From positions 1 through 11,253 of the forward strand of contig CAMLLA010000102.1 of assembly GCA_946480525.1 (NCBI GenBank): 11,253 bases of DNA, written 5' to 3'. The DNA is from an uncultured Asticcacaulis sp. GTDB taxonomy: Bacteria; Pseudomonadota; Alphaproteobacteria; Caulobacterales; Caulobacteraceae. The notes under the pieces were generated by a model that did not search any database, had not been told where the DNA came from, and saw only the letters and a list, made by a program, of their open reading frames with translations. Below, in pieces: positions 5,449 to 11,253 of the stretch. The position numbers and the translations under genes are program-made. Positions within the stretch are counted from its first letter, which is position 1. Each line of letters begins with the position of its first letter.

Positions 5449-8289
5449 TCACCCCTTCGGCACGATGCGGATACCAATAGCCGTGTCGTCCTTGAGATAC
5501 CGCCGTGCCAAGGCCATCAGGTCCTCAGGCGTCATTTCCTCATAGTGCTTGCGGCGGCCAAGCCAGTCGGCGCGCAGATCCGGCCGGGTGCCCAGGCGCG
5601 CCAGCACATAGGTCCAGTAGCCGATATCGCTGGTTTCGTTGTCCATGGCCGCCAGCACCGGCTTGCGCGCGCGGTCCAGTTCGTCGTCATCGACGGGTTT
5701 TGCCTTCAGGTCGGCGACGATGCCCGACAGAGCCTTGCGGAAATCGCCGTCGGCTCCGGCTTTGACGGCGGACACGACCCCGAGCATGCCAAGGTGCGGG
5801 TAGGTTTCGTCATTATAAGCAAACGCATGCGGCGCGTAGTCGGCGCCCTGGGTCTCGCGCAGTTCGTCCTGCAGCCGGTTTGAGAGGACGGTAGCCAGCA
5901 GTGTCGCCACGCGCGCCGCCTTCGGGTCTGCCATGAAGTCGTCGGTCGGCCACAGCGCGATGCTCATGGCCCCGTCGGTGCGGCCTTCGTGATGCAGGGT
6001 GATGTCGCGGTCCTTCGGCGGGAACATGACTTGCCGCGCGCCTTCAGCTTCGGCGGGCCCGGCCGGGCGCGGGGCCAAGGTGCCGAAGGTCTTGCCGATC
6101 TCGGTCACCGCCTTGCGCTCATCGACGTCGCCAACGATGGTGATGTGGATCGGCGTGCCGGTCAGGCTGCGGCGCAGGATGTCGCGGATGTCGTCAAAGC
6201 GAATGTCCTCGATCTGGTTCAGCCGCGTCTCGTCGAAGCGCGGATCGCCATTGTGCATGATCCGCCCCCAGTGATGGACGCGCACGCCTTCCGGCGTGGC
6301 CTTGAGCGTGCGCAGATATTCCGGCAGCCACGCCAGGTAGCGGTCGAAAGGGTCGGGACGATAGGCGGCGTCGGTGGCGTAGGCATAGAGGGTTTCGACC
6401 TGGTGGCTCAGGCTCGACGGATTGGTCGTGCCCGACAGCGTCGCCTGATCGCCGCCGAGATTATAGCCGACACCGACCTGAGTGGTGCGCAGCACGTCAC
6501 GGAGCTGGGTCATGGTCAGCTTGTTCAGGCCGCCCTCATAGAGAAAGTCGCCGGCGGCCAGGAACAGCGGCGGCCGCGTCTTTGGGTCGAACAGAAGCTG
6601 GCCGCCGGCGAAGTCGACCTGGACGCGGATCTGGCTGGCGACCAGCTTTGTCGGCTTGATGTGCAGGGTGACGCCGTTCGGCCAGACGTAGCGGCTGAAG
6701 TCGTAGTCGGCGTCCCGGCCCTGGCTGGCGGGCGAGACCTTAGGCGTAAAGAGGCGGCCGTACGGCCACGCCTTGGTCCTGGACGCCGCGTAGGCTGTCG
6801 CTTCGCCGCCCGACAGGGCCTCGTAATCGGCGCGCATGGCCGCTTCGTCATAACGGTTTAAGGATTCGCCCGAGTGCGACAGGACGGGACCATCGCCGCT
6901 GAACCAGGCGCGCAGGCGGGCGTCCATCAGGTCCTTCCGGCCGACCTTGCCCTTGTAGGACTGGTACAGCTTTACCGAGTCTTCGGGGCCTTCGGCGACG
7001 GTGTTCTGGTCGAGGCCGGCGACGATCGTCGCGGCCAGCGCGGCGGAGTCGCGCGTCGCACTGGCGACTCGCAGGAAGCGGAAGTTGGACTCCACCGTCT
7101 GCTGAGCCTTGTTCAGCTCGGTCTTCGTCACGCCTTCCGCGCGCAGGGTATGGACGACGCCATAGGCCTGGGCCAGGGCGTCGCGGGCGCGCCCTGGCTT
7201 GGGTAGCACCGACAGGAAGGTGACGCGCGCCGTGTGCGGCACCGGGTAGGCGCCCATGCTGGCCTGGAAAAAGGCCGAATCCGCCGCCTGCGCCCGCTCC
7301 GCAAGGCGGCTATTGACGATCTGGAACAGATAGTTGTCGAGGAAATAGTCGTCCATGCGCGCTGGCGTATCCGGGCGCCGGTCTTCGGGCGCGATCCAGC
7401 TGAGACCCATCTCCTCGGCCAGCCCCTTGTCCTCAAAGGTGAAGGTCTGCAGGCCCAACGACGTGCGCGCCCCCCAGTCCGGTTCCTCGGGCATCGGCCC
7501 GCGTCCCAGCCAGTCGGCGAATGCCGCCTTGATCATGGCCTCGACCTTGGCGGCGTCGAAATCGCCGACGGCGATGATGGTCGTCAGCTCCGGGCGATAC
7601 CAGGCGTCGTAATAGGCCTTCAGTTGTTCCGGCGGCGCGGTTCGGATGATCTCGGTCGAGCCGATGGGATTGGAATAGTCGGCATAGCGCGTTCCGGCAT
7701 GGATCTTGCGGTTCCACGCGTCGGACCGGCGACCGGCCGGACCTGCGCGCAGGCGCTCCTCGGCCAGGATGACGCCGCGTTCGCGATCGACGGCGGCGGG
7801 GTCGAAGCGGACATTACCGGCCATTTCGCGCAGGATGAACAAGGCCTCCTTCAGCGTCCCGTCGTCGCTTTTCGGCGCGTGCAGCATGTAGAGCGTCTTG
7901 GTGTCGAAGGTGAAGGCGTTGGTGTCGGCGCCAAAGGCGAAGCCGTGCCGTTCCAGCCTTCGGCGCAGTTCGCCTTCGGGGATATTGGTCGTGCCGTTGA
8001 AGGCCATATGCTCGACGAAATGCGCCAGGCCCTTCTGGTTTTCGCGCTCGACCAGCGAGCCGGCGGCGACGCGCATATAGACGGCGGCGGTGCCCTTGGG
8101 CGTGGCGTTTGCCTGGACGACATAGGTCAGGCCGTTGGGCAGGCGGCCGTAGCGCGCGGCCGGATCGGGCTTGCGATTTGAGGTTTCGTGCGGAAAGACG
8201 ATCGATTTTATGGGCTCTGCCGTGGCGACAAACGGGGCGAGCGCCAGCGCGAGGGCGATGATGGCTGCGCGTAGATATCCGGGTTTCAT
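5449..8289 (-). CDS. Secreted M16-family zinc metallopeptidase (PqqL/pitrilysin-like, two-unit)
   Basis: A 946-residue insulinase-type peptidase with a signal peptide (hydrophobic 8-22, likely cleavage after ATA near 24). The inverted zinc motif HxxEH is intact as His90-Phe-Val-Glu93-His94, in GLAHFVEHMAFNGTT. The downstream acidic pair in DRERGVILAEERL gives Glu170 and Glu177, spaced as in pitrilysin (Glu162/Glu169), with Glu177 the expected third zinc ligand. The N-terminal half is thus catalytic. The C-terminal half, from about residue 510 (FSRYVWPNGVTLHI onward), repeats the M16 fold without the motif, as usual for members of about 900 residues that form a closed clamshell around peptides. 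Full length, no truncation. The start has GGCGGA about 5 nt upstream and a candidate promoter further out. Its stop is 3 nt from the convergent dehydrogenase stop. It probably degrades peptides in the periplasm. It resembles PqqL in architecture, but no PQQ biosynthesis genes are present here. Confidence 0.92.
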   Translation of the reverse strand: MKPGYLRAAIIALALALAPFVATAEPIKSIVFPHETSNRKPDPAARYGRLPNGLTYVVQANATPKGTAAVYMRVAAGSLVERENQKGLAHFVEHMAFNGTTNIPEGELRRRLERHGFAFGADTNAFTFDTKTLYMLHAPKSDDGTLKEALFILREMAGNVRFDPAAVDRERGVILAEERLRAGPAGRRSDAWNRKIHAGTRYADYSNPIGSTEIIRTAPPEQLKAYYDAWYRPELTTIIAVGDFDAAKVEAMIKAAFADWLGRGPMPEEPDWGARTSLGLQTFTFEDKGLAEEMGLSWIAPEDRRPDTPARMDDYFLDNYLFQIVNSRLAERAQAADSAFFQASMGAYPVPHTARVTFLSVLPKPGRARDALAQAYGVVHTLRAEGVTKTELNKAQQTVESNFRFLRVASATRDSAALAATIVAGLDQNTVAEGPEDSVKLYQSYKGKVGRKDLMDARLRAWFSGDGPVLSHSGESLNRYDEAAMRADYEALSGGEATAYAASRTKAWPYGRLFTPKVSPASQGRDADYDFSRYVWPNGVTLHIKPTKLVASQIRVQVDFAGGQLLFDPKTRPPLFLAAGDFLYEGGLNKLTMTQLRDVLRTTQVGVGYNLGGDQATLSGTTNPSSLSHQVETLYAYATDAAYRPDPFDRYLAWLPEYLRTLKATPEGVRVHHWGRIMHNGDPRFDETRLNQIEDIRFDDIRDILRRSLTGTPIHITIVGDVDERKAVTEIGKTFGTLAPRPAGPAEAEGARQVMFPPKDRDITLHHEGRTDGAMSIALWPTDDFMADPKAARVATLLATVLSNRLQDELRETQGADYAPHAFAYNDETYPHLGMLGVVSAVKAGADGDFRKALSGIVADLKAKPVDDDELDRARKPVLAAMDNETSDIGYWTYVLARLGTRPDLRADWLGRRKHYEEMTPEDLMALARRYLKDDTAIGIRIVPKG

Positions 8290-8310
8290 TTTTCCGCCTG
8301 TGTCCCCCTT

Positions 8311-8340
8311 GATATAACGCTGGTTTTGCCGCGCCGTAAA
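8311..8340 (-). promoter_or_regulatory. Candidate promoter of the M16 peptidase gene
   Basis: On the minus strand TTTACG (8340-8335) and TTATAT (8317-8312) are 17 nt apart, with TATATC one base further as an alternative -10. The predicted transcript starts about 15 nt before the ATG at 8289, leaving room for GGCGGA. It implies the M16 gene can be expressed independently of the S9 gene 163 bp upstream. Confidence 0.4.
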
Positions 8341-8438
8341 CCATCATGCTGGAGCGAAAGGTTCGCCGCATGGCGCTCGACACGCAGGCGCAGCGATTTT
8401 GCCCGATCGGAAGGGGCCGGTGTGGATTGATGTTGGGC

Positions 8439-8454
8439 AGGGGCTGAAACCCCT
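8439..8454 (-). terminator. Short hairpin overlapping the S9 stop codon
   Basis: AGGGG (8439-8443) and CCCCT (8450-8454) form a 5-bp GC-rich stem with a 6-nt loop that overlaps the stop codon of the S9-like gene. There is no following T-run on the minus strand, so it is at best a weak terminator or 3' end-protecting hairpin. Confidence 0.22.
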
Positions 8455-10690
8455 ACTTCGCCGGATTATTGAGATTCAGAAAATCCACGACCGCCTGAGC
8501 CGTGCCCAATCGGCAGCCTTCGGTACTCAGATCGTGGTCGCAGTCGTCCAGTTTGGCATAGGCGACAGCCTTTCCGGCGCGTTGCAGACGGTCGCGAAGC
8601 GCCCGGCTTTGCCCCGGAGACACGATCCGGTCCCTTTCCCCATGGATCAGCAGAACCGGCACGGCGGCATCCGTCACCACGGCGGGCGTCTGGCTGCCGA
8701 AATAACGCTGCACCAGCGCCGGCGAATGAGCGTTGGCGCGGAAGCCGCGATCCTGTTCGGCGTCGGCCATCAAAGGCGCGATCTCGTCCGCCAAGGCCGC
8801 CCTGTCGGCTGAGGCCGCGTAATCCTTGGGGTCGGAAACCCCGTTGATGGCGACCGCGCAACGGTACAGGTCCTTGTCCTGCGCGCCTTTGAGCGCCGCG
8901 TAACCGCCATAGCCGCGACCGGCGATGCATACGCGCTTCGTATCGACAATGCCTTGACCGGCAAGGTATGCCACGCCATCGGACATGTCGCTCAGCATAC
9001 GGCCGGACCACTGGCCGTATCCGGCTTCAGTCAGCGCTGCGCCGCCGCCGTCCGAGCCGCGATAGTTGGGTTGCAGCACCACATAGCCGCGCGAGGCCAA
9101 AGCCTGGGCCAGCCAGTCGAAGCCGCGCCCGTCATGACCAAGCGGCCCGTCGTGCGGCAGGACGACCAGCGCACGGTCTTTCGCCTTGCCTTGGGGCGGC
9201 AGGGTTAATTGCGCCTTGATCGTCAGGCCGTCGGAGGCCTTGTAGGTGATCGAGCGTTGCGAGGCCACCCAGTCAGCCGGCACGGCTGGGTGCTGGCTGC
9301 CGATGTCGACGCGTTTTCCGTTGGTGAAGTCAAAATAGTGCCAGGAGCCAGGGTCTTCGCCGCCTTGTTCGAATACGATCATCTGGCCGGGATCGCGCGC
9401 TGTCGCGACGATGCGCACGGCCTGACCGGGCGCAGTATTGACGGCATGCTTATAGTATTCCGCCAGGCCCGGGTCGAAGAAGGTATAGGTCGTCAGCTCG
9501 CCATCGTGTTCAAAACCGGCCAGGGCGCCGGTTTCCGGGTCGAAGACCGGCCGGTCGCGTGTCGCGTCCTCATTGAGCGCCTCCGACATTTTTCCGTCGG
9601 CCGACAGTTCATGGTAGCGGAAACGACGCTGGCCATCGGCGCCGACGGTCGCGTCGACCACCAGCAGGGACGTGCCGTCACGCCCCCGGCCCGCCAGGAA
9701 CGGGGCAAAGGTGTGCGCCTTTGGGTCGATCTTGCGTTTCAATACCGGCGACCACTTGCCGTCCTTGCGCATCTCGATACTGAAGGTCGCTTCGAAATAA
9801 TCGTAAATCGCCCTTACCGTAGGCTTGCCCGTGTCGTCGAAGAACCAGTCGTCGACATAGCTGCCCATACGGTCGAGATCGCCGCCGCCGTCGTTGATGA
9901 TGCGGCCCACTCCGGTATCGGGATCGACACGCCACGGGTAGACGCGCTGGGCGGCCTGGCCGGCTATCGACTTGTCGCGCAACTCCAGGAACGCGCCGAC
10001 CAGTTGCATCTTGCCATCGATCATGACCGGCTTTGGCAGGCCAAGCGGCTGTTGATTGTAGTCGCCGCTGATGCGACTGCCGAGGCTTATGGCCTGACTG
10101 GTGCGCAGGTCGACAATCGTCGCGGCGTCACGCGACCGCACGCCGTACTGCCGGCATGGCGGCGGGGTGAGGGCATTCTGCAGCAGCTGTACGGAAATGC
10201 CGTCGTACGGAGTCTCCGCACTTCTGGCGGCGCCGAAGCCGCCACCGTTTATCTGTTCGAAAACGGTCGACAGGGCCGGTCCAACCTTATAGTCCTGCGT
10301 TTGACCGGAAGGGCAGGTCCCACGTACCCCGGTAGCGGTGTCCGACAGCAACAGGTGGTCGTTTCCGACCCAGGTGACCGCCGATATCGGGTCCTCGCTG
10401 AGCCTTATCGTCTTGTTGCTGCCGTTGGCCACAGTGTAAGTGACCAGAAGGCGCAACCCGGCCTTGCGGGTGATCCAGGCAATGCGGCTTCCGTCCGTCG
10501 ACAGGGCGATATGTTCGATACGCGGGGATTGCGTAAACACATCCAGCGGCGGCGGCGCTATGTCTTCGGGCGGCTTATGGCGGGTGCCCTTAACGATAAC
10601 CGGGGACGAATCGGTTTGAGCCGTCTGCGCACCGGCTTGGGCGCCGGTCATTAACAATACGGCCGCAAGCGCCGACGCAAGTCTCGACAT
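8453..10690 (-). CDS. Secreted S9 prolyl-oligopeptidase-like protein lacking the catalytic serine
   Basis: A 745-residue exported protein: signal peptide (MSRLASALAAVLLMTGAQAGAQ), an N-terminal beta-propeller (about 50-480) and a C-terminal alpha/beta-hydrolase domain (about 485-745). Family landmarks: the HDGP loop (513-516, usually HGGP), GFDWLAQALASRGYVVLQPNYRGS (523-546), the nucleophile elbow, HGERD (683-687) with the acid Asp687, and His719 in CDHD. The elbow reads IAGRGYGGYAAL (589-600) instead of the usual G-x-S-Y-G-G-Y, so the nucleophile position 593 is Gly (codon GGC, 8914-8912). Asp and His are retained. The family cleaves proline-containing or small peptides; this copy is probably inactive or altered. 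Cysteines 126, 179, 588, 610, 717 and 726 may form disulfides. ATG 10690 is chosen because GGGGGA precedes it and the signal peptide starts cleanly; ATG 10702 lacks a ribosome binding site. It is upstream of, and on the same strand as, the M16 gene. Confidence 0.88.
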   Translation of the reverse strand: MSRLASALAAVLLMTGAQAGAQTAQTDSSPVIVKGTRHKPPEDIAPPPLDVFTQSPRIEHIALSTDGSRIAWITRKAGLRLLVTYTVANGSNKTIRLSEDPISAVTWVGNDHLLLSDTATGVRGTCPSGQTQDYKVGPALSTVFEQINGGGFGAARSAETPYDGISVQLLQNALTPPPCRQYGVRSRDAATIVDLRTSQAISLGSRISGDYNQQPLGLPKPVMIDGKMQLVGAFLELRDKSIAGQAAQRVYPWRVDPDTGVGRIINDGGGDLDRMGSYVDDWFFDDTGKPTVRAIYDYFEATFSIEMRKDGKWSPVLKRKIDPKAHTFAPFLAGRGRDGTSLLVVDATVGADGQRRFRYHELSADGKMSEALNEDATRDRPVFDPETGALAGFEHDGELTTYTFFDPGLAEYYKHAVNTAPGQAVRIVATARDPGQMIVFEQGGEDPGSWHYFDFTNGKRVDIGSQHPAVPADWVASQRSITYKASDGLTIKAQLTLPPQGKAKDRALVVLPHDGPLGHDGRGFDWLAQALASRGYVVLQPNYRGSDGGGAALTEAGYGQWSGRMLSDMSDGVAYLAGQGIVDTKRVCIAGRGYGGYAALKGAQDKDLYRCAVAINGVSDPKDYAASADRAALADEIAPLMADAEQDRGFRANAHSPALVQRYFGSQTPAVVTDAAVPVLLIHGERDRIVSPGQSRALRDRLQRAGKAVAYAKLDDCDHDLSTEGCRLGTAQAVVDFLNLNNPAK

Positions 10691-10712
10691 ATTATCCCCC
10701 ATGAATTGTGTT

Positions 10713-10742
10713 TTTATATGCGGATGTCACCATAGTTGTCGG
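10713..10742 (-). promoter_or_regulatory. Candidate promoter of the S9-like gene
   Basis: On the minus strand CCGACA (10742-10737) and TATAAA (10718-10713) are 18 nt apart, matching 4/6 and 5/6 of consensus. The predicted transcript start near 10706 leaves about a 15-nt leader before ATG 10690, and only about 4 nt before ATG 10702, which favours the shorter start. The -35 lies inside the proximal copy of a direct repeat. Confidence 0.4.
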
Positions 10743-10771
10743 ATAACGGCAAGACGTATTAATTGTCGGAT
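10733..10771. repeat. Paired direct repeat TAnTTGTCGGAT (putative operator)
   Basis: TAGTTGTCGGAT (10733-10744) and TAATTGTCGGAT (10760-10771) are 11/12 identical, on the same strand, with start-to-start spacing of 27 bp. The proximal copy covers the candidate -35 of the S9-like gene and the distal copy lies just upstream, a placement typical of regulator binding sites. The regulator is unknown. The site also sits in the shared upstream region of the divergent methyltransferase gene. Confidence 0.4.
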
Positions 10772-10815
10772 TAAACCGCCCGGGCAAGCCGACCGAGGTC
10801 ACGAACCGGACGTTC

Positions 10816-10844
10816 TGGACAAACGCCCCTGATCCCGATAAATA
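10816..10844 (+). promoter_or_regulatory. Weak candidate promoter for the methyltransferase gene
   Basis: TGGACA (10816-10821, 5/6 of the -35 consensus) is followed after 17 nt by TAAATA (10839-10844, 3/6). A second AT-rich element, CATAAT (10884-10889), lies nearer the gene but lacks a -35. Either could serve; the rest of the 254-bp divergent gap shows nothing else supportable. Confidence 0.22.
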
Positions 10845-10944
10845 TACATCGTGCAGTGGCGCTGCGGTCCGGGCTTCCGGTCACATAATTCACGCTCCAG
10901 ACCGGCCGGCGGGTAAGCCCGGCCTGTGCTATGGAGCCATTGCC

Positions 10945-11253
10945 ATGACGCAAGATCCGTCTTCCGAAAACCGCGCCGGTTACGACCGCTGGGCAGGCCT
11001 CTACGACGGCTATGTCAACTCGACGGTCGCCGTCGACGACCTTTATTTTCCGCCGGTCTATGCGCACCTGAGCGGCCTGCGTGTCCTCGACATCGGCTGC
11101 GGCACCGGCCGCCACACGATCCGGCTGGCCAGGGCAAGGAACCAGGTCACCGGCATCGACCTGTCGCCGGGCATGCTGGCCGTCGCGCGCGGGAAGCTTT
11201 CCGGTCTCGATGTCGAACTGATCGAAGGCGATGTCCTGACAACACCTGTCGTC
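10945..11253 (+). CDS. Class I SAM-dependent methyltransferase, N-terminal fragment
   Basis: The first 103 codons of a methyltransferase run off the right edge. After an N-terminal lead with YDRWAGLYDGYV (13-24), motif I is VLDIGCGTGRHT (47-58), the glycine-rich loop that binds the S-adenosylmethionine methionine moiety. It is followed by the motif II acidic strand GIDLSPGMLAVAR (70-82, Asp72 expected to hold the ribose hydroxyls) and ELIEGDV (91-97) near motif III. This is the Methyltransf_11/25 pattern common to small-molecule, quinone and unassigned methyltransferases; the substrate domain lies outside the window. The ATG at 10945 has GGAG 8 nt upstream. It is divergent from the S9-like gene. 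Fold and cofactor are firm; the substrate is unknown. Confidence 0.88.
   Translation, partial: MTQDPSSENRAGYDRWAGLYDGYVNSTVAVDDLYFPPVYAHLSGLRVLDIGCGTGRHTIRLARARNQVTGIDLSPGMLAVARGKLSGLDVELIEGDVLTTPVV

Noticed and set aside
8354..8366. GCGAA-AGG-TTCGC inverted repeat upstream of the M16 promoter as an operator
   Set aside because: Only a 5-bp stem with a 3-nt centre; expected by chance at this composition, with no second copy seen.
8346..8446. Possible 33-codon plus-strand small ORF between the M16 and S9 genes
   Set aside because: No ribosome binding site, no recognisable features, and it overlaps the M16 upstream region and S9 3' hairpin.
9209..10654. 481-codon plus-strand frame opposite the S9-like gene
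   Set aside because: The minus strand carries the signal peptide, propeller and hydrolase motifs; the plus product is arginine/valine-rich with no recognisable domain.
10771..11115. 114-codon minus-strand frame overlapping the methyltransferase start
   Set aside because: Antisense to clear SAM-binding motifs and to the shared promoter region; no signature of its own.

Overview
The window is GC-rich with strong G/C preference at third codon positions. It carries envelope genes typical of heterotrophic Alphaproteobacteria: an M16 zinc peptidase, an S9-type secreted protein and a PQQ-type lipoprotein dehydrogenase. The gene set and protein style fit the Caulobacteraceae (an Asticcacaulis- or Brevundimonas-like organism). 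That placement is an inference from protein resemblance, not a database result.

Layout. (1) At the left edge, the first 16 codons of a minus-strand gene resembling a 3'-5' exonuclease (DVESDG motif) run off the window. A CorA-type divalent-cation channel on the minus strand lies upstream of it. (2) Divergent from corA is a soluble hybrid histidine kinase (GAF, HisKA, HATPase, receiver). (3) Immediately after the kinase is a small DUF559 (Vsr/PD-(D/E)XK-like) nuclease gene framed by two inverted copies of a bipartite palindromic repeat, a compact unit of about 515 bp that looks mobile. (4) A cytosolic 17-cysteine Csp/DUF326 four-helix-bundle protein, probably Cu(I)-binding, is followed 9 nt later by a lipoprotein sorbosone/glucose dehydrogenase. 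The two probably form an operon. (5) Converging on it are two minus-strand genes, each with its own candidate promoter: a 946-aa signal-peptide-bearing M16 peptidase and a 745-aa secreted S9 prolyl-oligopeptidase-like protein in which glycine replaces the nucleophilic serine. (6) On the right edge is the start of a class I SAM-dependent methyltransferase, divergent from the S9 gene.

How it fits together. Most of the window is ordinary chromosomal housekeeping and accessory content: metal transport and storage, periplasmic oxidation, peptide turnover. The parts most worth a second look are the DUF559 gene inside its inverted repeats (the downstream repeat is read as the protein's C-terminus and the upstream repeat supplies the ribosome binding site), the active-site-less S9 protein with a paired direct repeat over its promoter, and the exonuclease start codon placed in a perfect hairpin loop. 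No CRISPR array, tRNA, rRNA or classical insertion sequence was seen.
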